From the NCBI GenBank assembly GCA_019163175.1, contig JAFLKN010000015.1:434001-498000 (forward strand): DNA of 64,000 nucleotides. Reading direction: 5' to 3'. The notes under the pieces were generated by a model, which was not told the origin of the DNA, ran no database searches, and saw only the letters and a list, made by a program, of their open reading frames with translations. Source of the DNA: Prolixibacteraceae bacterium. GTDB taxonomy: Bacteria; Bacteroidota; Bacteroidia; Bacteroidales; Prolixibacteraceae. Shown here one piece after another: positions 8,950 through 18,639 of the stretch; position 1 is the first letter of the stretch, and each line of letters opens with the position of its first letter. A program made the position numbers and the translations under genes.

Positions 8950-8974
8950 TAAAAATTAAAACCTCCAATCAATT

Positions 8975-10408
8975 TTACTCTGCAGCTCGAGTAGCTTCCT
9001 TCCAATCGTCCGTTCTGAAAGGAGAAGCTGGTAGTCCTTCAATGTTAAAAAGTGTTCCCTGAGGGCAATGAATAAAACAATAGCGAACTGCAACAGGTTT
9101 TTCTACTTTTTCCGAAAAAACTGCAACTGTTCTGTTTTCGTTTATTGTGGCTGTTGCGGGATGAAATATTTTATCCTCACCGGCTATTTCAAAACCAGTT
9201 AACTGCCTGCCAAAACTTGCCAATCCATTCGGACAATCATCAAAAAACAAATTTATTTTTCCGTCCCGGGTAATTTCAAACTTCTTGTATAGTGGACCCG
9301 AACAGGCAAGTCCTTCGAAATTATAGTCTTTTACCAACGCCCAATATGCCAGCCGATCGCCAACAATGCACTTTTCAGGAGGATGAATAAATTCACAATC
9401 ACCGATATCGAGCGTTACTACCATTCCGGAATTCTCGATGAACGACATACATTTTAATTGTGCTTCTCTTAAATAAACAGGGTCGTCTCCCCAATATTTA
9501 AACGGAGCTATCTGGACATAATAAAACGGTAGTTTACCTTGCTTCCATTGGTTTCGCCACTGTTCAACCATCGCCGGAAATAATTTTAAATATTCATCTG
9601 CCTTTGCAATATTGGATTCCCCCTGATACCAGACAACTCCTTTTATTGCATAGTTCTGCAAGGGATGAAGCATACCGTTGTATAACAAGGCAGGAGCATG
9701 CTGTGGAAATTCCTTTGGAATTTCTTTAACGGGTTCTATTTTCTTAAATTCTGCAAGGGTTTCTTCGTCCATCCAAGCCTCGACCTTTGAAGCGCCCCAT
9801 GATGTGTGAATTAAACCGATGGGTATGTCTAATAAAGTATTCAGTTTCTTTCCGAAGAAATAGCCTACTGCACTAAAATCCTGAACAGATTTTTGATTTG
9901 CTATTAACCATTCTCCTGAAACATCATCGACCGGAATAAGACTTGCGTTTCGGTTAACCGTAAATAACCGGATATTGTTATTCGCAGAGTTTAATATAGC
10001 TTCGTGGCTGCCGTTAACAGGTTGATTAGTATAACCTTTTACAGGCATTTCCATATTTGATTGACCAGAACACAACCAGACTTCGCCAAACAGCACGTTG
10101 TTTAAAACAATTTTCGATGTTTTACCTTGTATTTTAATAATTTGAGGTGCTTTACTGTCGGTTGTTTTTACGTTAATGCGCCAGTTGCCTTCTTTGTCGG
10201 CTTCCACCTTCACTAATCCCTTCAACCAGGACGTTTTAATGTTTACTTTCTCACAGGCATCGGCCCACCCCCAGAGTGTGACGGTAGTATTACGCTGCAA
10301 AACCATATTGGATGAAACAATTGCAGGAAGCCTAATTTCTGCATTGACTGATTGCAGGCTTAGGAAACTAAACGTTAATATTAGTACAAGTAAATATACC
10401 CTTCTCAT
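8975..10408 (-). CDS. Sialate O-acetylesterase-like SASA family esterase
   Basis: 477 residues with a signal peptide (LLVLILTFSFLSLQSVNA). The SGNH/SASA fold is shown by VWLCSGQSNMEMP with the nucleophile Ser117, by VVWYQGESN in the middle, and by FIHPP with His342 in DIGDCEFIHPP, followed by GDRLAYWAL. Characterised relatives remove O-acetyl groups from sialic acids, but in polysaccharide loci the family deacetylates many glycans, so the substrate is open. It is the last gene of the operon, 3 bp after the GH110-like gene, which suggests translational coupling. It probably acts in the periplasm, deacetylating the galactose-containing glycan before or during alpha-galactosidase attack (inference). 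Confidence 0.85.
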   Translation of the reverse strand: MRRVYLLVLILTFSFLSLQSVNAEIRLPAIVSSNMVLQRNTTVTLWGWADACEKVNIKTSWLKGLVKVEADKEGNWRINVKTTDSKAPQIIKIQGKTSKIVLNNVLFGEVWLCSGQSNMEMPVKGYTNQPVNGSHEAILNSANNNIRLFTVNRNASLIPVDDVSGEWLIANQKSVQDFSAVGYFFGKKLNTLLDIPIGLIHTSWGASKVEAWMDEETLAEFKKIEPVKEIPKEFPQHAPALLYNGMLHPLQNYAIKGVVWYQGESNIAKADEYLKLFPAMVEQWRNQWKQGKLPFYYVQIAPFKYWGDDPVYLREAQLKCMSFIENSGMVVTLDIGDCEFIHPPEKCIVGDRLAYWALVKDYNFEGLACSGPLYKKFEITRDGKINLFFDDCPNGLASFGRQLTGFEIAGEDKIFHPATATINENRTVAVFSEKVEKPVAVRYCFIHCPQGTLFNIEGLPASPFRTDDWKEATRAAE

Positions 10409-10411
10409 TTT

Positions 10412-12163
10412 CTATTCTATAATTTGTACATTATCAGAGTGTTCTATCTTGAACAAGCTACTATTTGATCGGGAAGCCGGATAATCAGTTGTTTTCTCAA
10501 TTTTATTGTCTTTCCAGATTAATCCATCAACACAATAGATGTTAAGCAAGAGTGCATCATCAAAGGTTCGAAACGTATTTCCGGTTATCCGGATGTTTCT
10601 ATTGTATCTGCTGGTTTCAAAACCTTCTTTAATACCAGCTTTCACGTCGATAATAGCACTGCCCCAAACGCCAAACAAACAATTATCGAACACATTGTTT
10701 CGTATGACACAGTCGCTCACTCCTCCCTGTTCATACCAGTACATGGCATCTCCTTCAAATAGCAAGGCAGCACCTGGCGAATGGAAATAATTGTTCTCTA
10801 CAATCGTTTTTCCACGGCAATTCAGGAGCATTCCGCGTGCCCTGTTTTTTCGAATGATATTATCATGTATATGAACAACAGCAAAATCGTGTAGCTCGGA
10901 TATGGCATCTCCAACCTCAATGCCTTCGGGAATTTCATTTGAAAATACTACCCGTGTATAATTCTTGTTTAATCGTTCAGCCACAGCAACTTTTGCGGTT
11001 CCTTTTGTAATCAGACTTTTGCCTTTGACAAACTCCACTTCAATATCTTCTTTCAAATAATCGAACCCAAATTGTTGCGGGTGCTTTAGTTCAACAATTA
11101 CCTCTTTCGGATTAATTTGTTTGGCAATCCGGGTATAAATCCCATGAATATTTGTAGCATCATCTTTCTGATTTTCAAACAGGCAGTGGCTTAATTCAAT
11201 TTTACCGGTACAGTTCACAAAATGAGTTGCATCAGCCGTTGTACTGACCATTCGGCCAGGCGATGCCGTAACCTTACAATTTTCAACTTTGATGTTGTTT
11301 GTTCTTTGACCAACAATACCCATGCCTCCGCTGTGGTATATGGTTATCCTGCTAAACTCCATGTTGTTACAATCTGTCAGAATGAACCCGGGGTAGTTGC
11401 GGTTTGCAGAACCAAATGTTAAGGTATTTCCAAGGGTACCTTTCAATCCGTTCAGAAAAATCCGGACTTTCCTGCCACCAAGGTCTTCAGCCACAAGGGG
11501 AGTATTTTCAAGATAATAATCTTTGGCCATAAAAGCTGTCTCCCGTTTCCCGGTATCGAACTCAAGCAAATGTCCATACGGATAAACCACATTTGAACTG
11601 ACGGTGGTTTTCATTCCCAGGTCCTGGCCCCCGTCTGTAAATTCTAAAATATTGTTTTTAATCCGGTAGGGGAAATTTTCCGGAATTTCAACATCAACGC
11701 CATCATCCCGGTTGGCAATAATGATTGCTTCGCTATGAAAGGGTCTAGCAAAATCGATCGAGAAATTCTGAAGGGTAATATTTTTGGAGTTTTCAATTAC
11801 AAAAGGATTTACAAAACCGTGAAAGATGAAGGAAGATCCCTGGCCGTCGATCGTCAGGTTATCCATTCCAAAAATGGGAAAGATAATCCGTTTCAGACCC
11901 TCGTCGTTGTTACTGACAAAACAATATTTATCGACACCGAAATCTCCGTAAAAATGGTATTCTCCTTTTGGGAAAACTAGTTTGGCCGACTTCTGGTTTT
12001 TGCAGTCTTTTAGCGCTTTCAACACTGCCGGAGTGGCATCCTTTGCTCCTTTTTCCAGGTAATTTCCCATGTTTAACTCCTGGGCAAAACCACAACTTGT
12101 AATTAGCAATATCCCAAGAATAAGATGAATGATCCTTGGCACTATTTTATTGATAAGATTCAT
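10412..12163 (-). CDS. GH110-like alpha-1,3-galactosidase (right-handed beta-helix), copy 2
   Basis: 583 residues with an N-terminal signal (ILGILLITSCGFA; the Cys may make it a lipoprotein). The body is a right-handed parallel beta-helix with repeated short NIT/NN-type strands. The stretch STTADATHFVNC followed by QKDDATNIHG (Asp334-Asp335) matches the GH110 hallmark, in which an adjacent Asp pair is catalytic. GH110 enzymes are inverting exo-enzymes that release terminal alpha-1,3-linked galactose, for example from blood group B or linear alpha-Gal structures. A paralogue with the same motifs opens the operon (19781-21661). It could also be an uncharacterised beta-helix enzyme of related fold. 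A 144-bp gap separates it from the preceding gene. Confidence 0.72.
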   Translation of the reverse strand: MNLINKIVPRIIHLILGILLITSCGFAQELNMGNYLEKGAKDATPAVLKALKDCKNQKSAKLVFPKGEYHFYGDFGVDKYCFVSNNDEGLKRIIFPIFGMDNLTIDGQGSSFIFHGFVNPFVIENSKNITLQNFSIDFARPFHSEAIIIANRDDGVDVEIPENFPYRIKNNILEFTDGGQDLGMKTTVSSNVVYPYGHLLEFDTGKRETAFMAKDYYLENTPLVAEDLGGRKVRIFLNGLKGTLGNTLTFGSANRNYPGFILTDCNNMEFSRITIYHSGGMGIVGQRTNNIKVENCKVTASPGRMVSTTADATHFVNCTGKIELSHCLFENQKDDATNIHGIYTRIAKQINPKEVIVELKHPQQFGFDYLKEDIEVEFVKGKSLITKGTAKVAVAERLNKNYTRVVFSNEIPEGIEVGDAISELHDFAVVHIHDNIIRKNRARGMLLNCRGKTIVENNYFHSPGAALLFEGDAMYWYEQGGVSDCVIRNNVFDNCLFGVWGSAIIDVKAGIKEGFETSRYNRNIRITGNTFRTFDDALLLNIYCVDGLIWKDNKIEKTTDYPASRSNSSLFKIEHSDNVQIIE

Positions 12164-12307
12164 GATGATAAGGTTTAAAAAAACTGGTTGATTAAGGCTT
12201 TTGATTTTACCCGAATAATATACTAAAGAAAGAACTGTGCATTTTTAATTGAGTCGTCCAAAATATAGTGGATTTCAAATTTTTGGGGTTTCAATTAATT
12301 TCCTTGT

Positions 12308-13891
12308 TCAATTCACTTGTTTTTCAATTTTTGTCATTTTTTTCTGATAAAATGTGTGCGAATCTCTAACCATTATCAGATATATTCCAGCTTGAAGATC
12401 CGGGAGACTTAACTCAATTTGCTGTTCAGTATAGTATTTGCTATGTAACAATACTGCGCTGGACGAGTAAATTTGAACTTCCTTTCTCCCGGGAGGTAAT
12501 CCTGCAAGTGTTATCTTGTCGCTGAAAGGACTTGGATAAATTAAAAAATCAGAATTATCCTGTTGAGGTGAATTAATTCCAACCTTATAACCAACATCTA
12601 CTTTAATTTCCCTGGATTCAATTCGTTCACCTTTCACGTCAAAAAAGACCGTTTTTAATGAATGTGGACCTGATTTATCGGGAGTCCACATCAATTGATA
12701 GGGAAAAGAAAAATCTTTGTCAATCAGCTGGTTGTCAACATAAAATTCAGCCCTTTCGATCACCGCTTTAATATTATTGACACTTGCTTTAATTTCAACT
12801 TTATCACCGAGATACGCAACCTTATAATTATCATTCGGTGCATCGATTTGAGCAGTTGCTGGTGAAGTATTTTCCGGATCAAAAAAGGTGATTGTGCGGG
12901 TTTCAAAATTTCGATATGAAAAATCATTGGCAATATCAGCATAATAGATTTTTGCGATTTGTCCTGCTTCAACATCGGTATTGCCAATTATTGTTGGGTA
13001 CCAGGCCTTTCCTGAAATGGAAGAAACGATGATGCTTTTAGGCTCATCCCAATTTATTCCATCTTTACTAACCGATAGATATATTCTGGCAGGAGACCAG
13101 CCATGCCAAACCATGACCCATTTTTTAAGGTATGTATTCCAGTGTACTGAAGGATTTCCTCCTGATGCAGATGACAAACCAGGCAATTTTGTATGTTGCC
13201 CCCCAAGTCCTTCCTCAGTAAATGATCCATTGTAATATTTTTTCCAGGTCCCCGGAGCGCCATTAGGATCGGTAGAAATAGCCATTAAAATCCAATTTTC
13301 CTGATAATAGCACATCCAACGGTTGTTGATGTGATCCCAAACTACGCAACAATCTCCTGAACCTCCCCATGTCGGAGTACTGGGCTTTGCAGTTGGGCTG
13401 GTTATTATCTGGGTTCCTTTGCTCCATGTTTTTCCTTTATCGGATGAGTATGTAACTGCCAACGACTTCCAGGCAATATCGTTTGAGGTATGTGGATACC
13501 AATGGTCTTCCGCATGGTAAAATCCAATGAAATCATTTCCACTCTTACGAAACACCGACATTAACCAGGAACCGCCATTGTCCCAAGAATTAAAATTTCC
13601 TCTCCCTCCAAAAACTGAATTTGACGGTTCCAGCAAGGTTTGGTCTTCTACGAACTGAGATTTACCGGTTGACCGGTGAGATTCAAATTCTGCCCAAAAC
13701 ATAATATAGCCCTTGTCATCGGGCAAAACACTGATGTGCCCATCAGGATACCATTTATAAAGCGGATACCCAATTGAGTTTCCAACCTTCGTTGCTGGTG
13801 ATAATCCTACCGACCATTGTCCATAAGTTATTCCTGTAGCAACAAAAAACAATAGAAGTGCACCTATAATTATTTTACTTTTATTATCCAT
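12308..13891 (-). CDS. T9SS-secreted propeller protein with Asp-box motifs, function unknown
   Basis: 527 residues from the ATG at 13891. The frame also opens at 13939, but that start lies inside a terminator hairpin, while the ATG at 13891 begins a proper signal peptide (IIIGALLLFFVATGITYG). Residues about 30-340 look like a five-bladed propeller with Asp-box-like turns (YSSDKGKTWS, SVSKDGINWDEP), as in BNR/sialidase or GH43-like folds. An Ig-like domain (about 350-430) and a C-terminal T9SS type A sorting domain (FLIYPSPFSDKI to the end) follow. T9SS export would place it on the cell surface or outside. Catalytic residues cannot be assigned, and a sialidase call is not supported. Confidence 0.7.
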   Translation of the reverse strand: MDNKSKIIIGALLLFFVATGITYGQWSVGLSPATKVGNSIGYPLYKWYPDGHISVLPDDKGYIMFWAEFESHRSTGKSQFVEDQTLLEPSNSVFGGRGNFNSWDNGGSWLMSVFRKSGNDFIGFYHAEDHWYPHTSNDIAWKSLAVTYSSDKGKTWSKGTQIITSPTAKPSTPTWGGSGDCCVVWDHINNRWMCYYQENWILMAISTDPNGAPGTWKKYYNGSFTEEGLGGQHTKLPGLSSASGGNPSVHWNTYLKKWVMVWHGWSPARIYLSVSKDGINWDEPKSIIVSSISGKAWYPTIIGNTDVEAGQIAKIYYADIANDFSYRNFETRTITFFDPENTSPATAQIDAPNDNYKVAYLGDKVEIKASVNNIKAVIERAEFYVDNQLIDKDFSFPYQLMWTPDKSGPHSLKTVFFDVKGERIESREIKVDVGYKVGINSPQQDNSDFLIYPSPFSDKITLAGLPPGRKEVQIYSSSAVLLHSKYYTEQQIELSLPDLQAGIYLIMVRDSHTFYQKKMTKIEKQVN

Positions 13892-13901
13892 TTTTTTTAA
13901 A

Positions 13902-13936
13902 ACTAAAAAAAGAAAAGGGAATTTTCCCTTTTCTTT
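13902..13936 (-). terminator. Hairpin terminator or attenuator inside the glycan operon
   Basis: On the minus strand a 13-bp stem (13924-13936 with 13909-13921) around a TT centre runs directly into a run of seven T at 13902-13908. It lies between the susD stop (13960) and the start of the propeller gene (13891). This placement would lower expression of the three downstream genes relative to susC and susD. Confidence 0.8.
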
Positions 13937-13959
13937 CATTGAAACTATTACCTATCGAA

Positions 13960-15456
13960 CTAATACCCCGGATTTTGTTTCAAATCACCGTTACTAATTT
14001 GGATTTCTCTGTCAGGAATCGGGAACAATACATGATGATCCTTAATATTAGCAGCAGCAATTGGATTACCGGCAGTACATGATTTAACAGTACTTACTAA
14101 AATTCCATACCTTACTAAATCGAACCATCTGTGTCCTTCGAAACACAACTCCCATTTTCTTTCATTCAGAACGGCCTTTAGAAAATCAGGTCCTGACAGC
14201 CCGCTAAGGTTGCTGAGTCCGGCTCTGGTTCTTACCTGGTTTATTGCTTTATAGGCATCTGCATTGGGATTATTTTCTGCACGGCATTGAGCTTCTGCAT
14301 AAATTAATAAAACATCAGCATACCTAGTGATTGGAAAATTAAATGGAGATTGCCATTCGGTTGCATATCCTCTTGTAGCGGGGTTTGGATCATGTCTCCA
14401 TTTATAGGCATAAAACAGTCCGTCGTTGGTTGGCTTGGTTGTTCCTTTAGCATCAGTTACAAGATAACTTACAACATTGTAATCTCTTCTTTTATCTCCT
14501 GTCGGATAAGAGTTAAACAATTCAGGCATAGCCTGACAGATGGAATAAGCAATAGTATTGGTGTAATTTCCGGGAGGCCCGTCCCAGGTTGCCACTTCAC
14601 CACCTTCGTTGTCGGTAGCAATGTATTCGGCATCAAAAACATATTCGCTGCCATGTTCATTTTTCAGAGAAAATACATCCTGATAAACGGGTTCAAGTTT
14701 ATAAACGCCGGCGTCAATAACTTCCTTTGCATACTTGGCAGACTGAGTCGCTGCGGCAGCATCTTTCAGAGGCTCACCGGCCATTTGAAGATACACTTTT
14801 GCAAGGAGTGATTTCGCCGAATACAGGTTTGCCCTTCCAACTTCATTTTTAGCCGGCAGATTTTCAATAGCCACCTTAAAATCGTCAGTTATCCTTTGAT
14901 AGGTTTCGGCCAAGGTACTCCTGTTGTTTTTGAACTCATTCAAATTTGTTTCATCCGTAATAACAGGTACTCCGCCATAAAACCGGGCCAATTGAAAATA
15001 ATAAAATGCTCTTAAAAAGCTGGCCTCCCCCAGAATCCGATTCTTAGTGTCAGCCGGAATTGCGGATTTTGTGCTTTTTATTTTTCCAATAACCACATTG
15101 CACCTTGAGATGCCCATGTATTGCACTTCCCAAACCGAACTGGGTATTCGCGAAAATGCCGTAAAGGTATAGTTTCCGATTTCCTTACCGGTAGCATCCC
15201 AAAAACCCTGGTTTACCAACATCTCATCCGTTCCTGCACGTCCCATCATTAGCAAACCTTTAAAATAAGATCCAAATGCCTTGTTGCCCTGATGACCTGC
15301 AATGGGGTCATAGGCTCCGTTCACCGCTAATTCAAAATCCTCTGCAGTCTCAAAGAAATTTCCAAGTACAAGGTTACTTTTTGGTGGTATATCCAATTGT
15401 TTTTCGCAAGCGGAAAACAAAATAACCGCAACCATGATATATACTATTTTTTTCAT
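13960..15456 (-). CDS. SusD/RagB family glycan-binding lipoprotein
   Basis: 498 residues with a lipoprotein signal ending FSAC (Cys17), so it is anchored in the outer membrane facing outward. The typical SusD N-terminal pattern (LDIPPKSNLVLGNFFETAEDFELAVNGAYD, seen in part), TPR-like helices, and a C-terminal region with RYADVLLIYAEAQ, VRTRAGL and LNERKWELCFEGHRWFDLVR are all present. It caps the SusC transporter and binds the oligosaccharide. It starts 17 bp after susC. No defect is seen. Confidence 0.96.
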   Translation of the reverse strand: MKKIVYIMVAVILFSACEKQLDIPPKSNLVLGNFFETAEDFELAVNGAYDPIAGHQGNKAFGSYFKGLLMMGRAGTDEMLVNQGFWDATGKEIGNYTFTAFSRIPSSVWEVQYMGISRCNVVIGKIKSTKSAIPADTKNRILGEASFLRAFYYFQLARFYGGVPVITDETNLNEFKNNRSTLAETYQRITDDFKVAIENLPAKNEVGRANLYSAKSLLAKVYLQMAGEPLKDAAAATQSAKYAKEVIDAGVYKLEPVYQDVFSLKNEHGSEYVFDAEYIATDNEGGEVATWDGPPGNYTNTIAYSICQAMPELFNSYPTGDKRRDYNVVSYLVTDAKGTTKPTNDGLFYAYKWRHDPNPATRGYATEWQSPFNFPITRYADVLLIYAEAQCRAENNPNADAYKAINQVRTRAGLSNLSGLSGPDFLKAVLNERKWELCFEGHRWFDLVRYGILVSTVKSCTAGNPIAAANIKDHHVLFPIPDREIQISNGDLKQNPGY

Positions 15457-15473
15457 CTTGTTTAAATTAATGA

Positions 15474-18400
15474 TTAGAACTCAATGTTTACGCCTGTTAT
15501 AAAAGTTTTCGCTCTGGGGAATCCACCGTAATCGATACCCTGAATAAATGGATAACGATAATCTACCTGGTTTGAAGTGATTTCCGGGTCATATCCTGAA
15601 TAATTTGTTAATACCGCAAGATTGTTTGCTGCCACATATACATTTACATTTTTTATTTTGAGAGCAGATGTCCATTTTGATGGCAAGCTATAACTCAATT
15701 TTAAGGTTTGTAACCGAACAAAGGAAGCATCTTCAACCAAATAGTCCGCAGGGCGCAAAGAAGGTACTCTTGCATATTGTTTGCTCGAAGAATTTTGTGG
15801 AGTCCATCGGTCCATCCAGTTTGATGTTTGATTAGCCGAAGAACCGGGGAAGGAGGAAATTCTTGTATTTGTTGCATTAAGAACTTTATTTCCCAAACTG
15901 TATTGAAGCACAACATCAAGAGTCAAGCCTTTAAATGAGAACCCATTGTTCCATGATCCAAAAATATCAGGGAAGGTGTTTCCCAATACGGTCCTGTCAA
16001 AACCATTGACTTTTCCGTCTGTATTGATATCCTTGTATTTGATATCACCTGGTTTCTCGCCCGCACCTGTTGATGGGACTCCGTCTTTCACCGTTCCATC
16101 AGGCTTGAAATCACCTGGCAAATAGATGCCATCAGTTTGATAACCATACAAATCATTAATAGAACCTCCTACCTGAAGAATCATTTCATCTGTAGAAATT
16201 GCATCATAGTTAACATCAATATAGATAGGTTGTCCATCATTACCCAATTTCTTAATTTCATTTTTCATGGTGGTTAAATTCAATTTCGAATTCCATCCAA
16301 AACCACTCACCGTATTTAAATTATAAGTTGCAGATAATTCAAATCCCTTATTTTGGATCTTTCCAACATTAAACCAACCTGAAGAAAATCCTGTGGAAAT
16401 TGTTACTGGAGTCAACAACAATAGATCTGTTGTATTTTTAACAAAATAATCGGCTGTAATGGTAAGTGCGTTTTTAAAAATTCCAAAATCAATACCAATA
16501 TTGCTCTGGGTTGTTGTTTCCCAGGAGAGATTTTCATTTTCAAGATTCTGAGGACTTATACCATTTACAGACATACCATTGAAGGTATAGTTTGAGTATT
16601 GCTGGTCGAGTAAGGCGCCCTGGATTGGGACATTTGCATTTCCCACCTGACCCATACTTGTTCTTATTTTCAATTCTGAAATTAATTCAGAGTCGGCAAG
16701 GAAAGATTCCTTTTTAATATTCCATCCCAAAGCTCCTGAATAAAAATCGCCCCATTTATCAACCATGAACCTTGAAGTTCCATCCTTACGGTAGGATAAG
16801 GTGGCAAGATATCGCTCATCGTAGGTGTAATTGGCGCGTGCCAGATAAGATACCATAAAAAGTTCATCGACACTGGAAGAAGCTAAAAACTCTCCTGCCC
16901 CCTGCAATGAATTGTATCCGAGCTTTTCATTTTTAAAATCACGCCCTTCAGTCCGGTAGAATTCATTCCTGTTTTTCTGAAATGAAATCCCGCTTACTAC
17001 ATTAAGATTATGCTTTTGAAAGTTTTTTGATAATGTAAAGTAGTTTTCGTTCACAAAATTGGTAGCATTCACACTTGCTGCTGTTCCAACGCCATTGTTG
17101 AGACTGCCCCATGGGGTCTGTTTTGAATAAAATTGCTGATCTTTCAGGTTGAAAACGTCAATGCCTAAAGTGGTTCTGAATGACAACCAGTCAACCAGTT
17201 TGTAATTGGCATACATATTAACAATGGTACGATTGATGGTTTTATCCAGCTGGGTATTCTTTGCGATATTATCAGGATTGTTTCTGTACGAAGAACTATA
17301 GCTGTCAAGCAATACCTGGGGAACACCTGCTCTCCGGAAACGTGCCTGGGTATTGTTATCCATCCTGAATGGCGACCCAAATAATGCGGAGATAACTGTT
17401 CCGGCGGCAGTGCCTTCCCGTCCATCTGTTGGAACCCCGTTATTGATAATCTTACTGAAATTCAGATTTGCTCCTACCACTAAATTTTCGGAGAAATTGT
17501 GGTCGATGGTAGCACGGGTTGAAAACTTCTGAAAATTGGTTTCCATTAACACCGATTTATCCTGATTATAAAGACCGGTAATCGCATAGCTTGTTTTATC
17601 GGTTTTACCCTGCATCGAAAGAGAATGATTTTGTACGATTCCCCTTCGGAAAATCTCATCCTGCCAGTTAACATCCATTTTGTCGGCATCCGCAAACTTG
17701 TAAGGAGTTCCATCAGGCGCAGTAAAAAGCCTGTTGGTTGGATTAGCTGTTTGTTGGTAAAGCGCGTATTCACTAAAATCCATTACATCGATCCTTTTTT
17801 TCATTTCCTGAATCCCGTAGTATGCATTGTATATAATGCCAGCTTCTCCCTTTCTGCCTTTTTTCGTGGTAATCATGATTACACCATTGGCCCCTCTGTT
17901 TCCATAGATGGCGGTGGCTGATGCATCTTTTAATACTTCGACTGATTCGATATCATCCGGATTGATGTAAGAGAATGAACTCATCTGTGCAGAAAATCCT
18001 TCCAATCCGCCGCCTCCTGAAGTACTTACATCATTCATGGGGAAACCATCGACCACGATAAGTGGCTGAGAGCTCCCGCTAACCGAAGATATACCCCTGA
18101 TATTCATCTTAGTTGCTGCTCCTGGCTGTCCTCCGGTTGAGCTTACGGATAAACCGGTTACCTGGCCTTGCAACGCCTCCTCAATATTCGTGACAGGTCT
18201 AGATTTAATATTTTCAGGATTGATCGAAGCAACTGCTCCTGTAATATTACCCCGTTTTTGGGTTCCGTATCCTACCACAACAACTTCATCCACTCCAACA
18301 ATATCCTCTTCAAGCACAACCGCTATCGTACGATTATTCCCTACTCCTATTTCACTGGTTTTCAAACCAATAAACGAATAGACAAGTACAGAAGATGATC

Positions 18401-18605
18401 CTTTTACCGCAATGGTATAGTTGCCTTTCGAATTGGTAACCGTGCCATTCGATGTGCCTTTTTCAATAATTGTGACTCCCGGAACGGCATTCCCCGTTTT
18501 ATCTTTCACAATACCCGAAACAGATATTCCCTGCGCAAAAAGAGCATAAGAATTTAAAAGATTGAGTACTGCCAGAATAAGAATGATATTTAATTTTCGA
18601 CTCAT
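15474..18605 (-). CDS. SusC/RagA family TonB-dependent outer-membrane transporter
   Basis: 1043 residues with a signal peptide. The order is a carboxypeptidase-regulatory-like domain (about 28-105, VSGIVKDKTGNAVPGVTI), a TonB-box region (VDEVVVVGYGTQKR), a plug (about 115-235, with PLIVVDGFPM and ATAIYGNRGANGVIMITTKKG) and a 22-strand beta-barrel ending in aromatic-rich strands (TFITGVNIEF). It imports oligosaccharides captured by SusD using TonB energy. There is no N-terminal STN domain, so it is probably not controlled by a FecR anti-sigma factor; the neighbouring HTCS is the likely regulator. It lies 34 bp after the PKD lipoprotein gene. Confidence 0.97.
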   Translation of the reverse strand: MSRKLNIILILAVLNLLNSYALFAQGISVSGIVKDKTGNAVPGVTIIEKGTSNGTVTNSKGNYTIAVKGSSSVLVYSFIGLKTSEIGVGNNRTIAVVLEEDIVGVDEVVVVGYGTQKRGNITGAVASINPENIKSRPVTNIEEALQGQVTGLSVSSTGGQPGAATKMNIRGISSVSGSSQPLIVVDGFPMNDVSTSGGGGLEGFSAQMSSFSYINPDDIESVEVLKDASATAIYGNRGANGVIMITTKKGRKGEAGIIYNAYYGIQEMKKRIDVMDFSEYALYQQTANPTNRLFTAPDGTPYKFADADKMDVNWQDEIFRRGIVQNHSLSMQGKTDKTSYAITGLYNQDKSVLMETNFQKFSTRATIDHNFSENLVVGANLNFSKIINNGVPTDGREGTAAGTVISALFGSPFRMDNNTQARFRRAGVPQVLLDSYSSSYRNNPDNIAKNTQLDKTINRTIVNMYANYKLVDWLSFRTTLGIDVFNLKDQQFYSKQTPWGSLNNGVGTAASVNATNFVNENYFTLSKNFQKHNLNVVSGISFQKNRNEFYRTEGRDFKNEKLGYNSLQGAGEFLASSSVDELFMVSYLARANYTYDERYLATLSYRKDGTSRFMVDKWGDFYSGALGWNIKKESFLADSELISELKIRTSMGQVGNANVPIQGALLDQQYSNYTFNGMSVNGISPQNLENENLSWETTTQSNIGIDFGIFKNALTITADYFVKNTTDLLLLTPVTISTGFSSGWFNVGKIQNKGFELSATYNLNTVSGFGWNSKLNLTTMKNEIKKLGNDGQPIYIDVNYDAISTDEMILQVGGSINDLYGYQTDGIYLPGDFKPDGTVKDGVPSTGAGEKPGDIKYKDINTDGKVNGFDRTVLGNTFPDIFGSWNNGFSFKGLTLDVVLQYSLGNKVLNATNTRISSFPGSSANQTSNWMDRWTPQNSSSKQYARVPSLRPADYLVEDASFVRLQTLKLSYSLPSKWTSALKIKNVNVYVAANNLAVLTNYSGYDPEITSNQVDYRYPFIQGIDYGGFPRAKTFITGVNIEF

Positions 18606-18639
18606 GATCTTATTATTTTAAATTTTTATTTTTCACGAT

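Larger units (their letters stand above)
8027..8974. other. Intergenic stretch with hairpins and gene relics
   Basis: No intact gene is seen between the convergent serine dehydratase and esterase genes. The stretch contains a 22-bp perfect hairpin, a short broken reading frame, the terminator of the minus-strand glycan locus, and a fragment resembling the 3' end of a GH110 gene; each is listed separately. Positions 8041-8320 show nothing recognisable. Confidence 0.6.

Noticed and set aside
12308-13891. Calling the propeller protein a sialidase because of Asp boxes and the neighbouring SASA esterase
   Set aside because: Asp boxes are structural and occur in many propellers; no arginine triad or catalytic set was found, and no sialic-acid catabolic genes are present.
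14350-14811. 153-codon open frame antisense to susD
   Set aside because: It lies wholly inside a clear SusD gene and its composition is that of a reverse frame.
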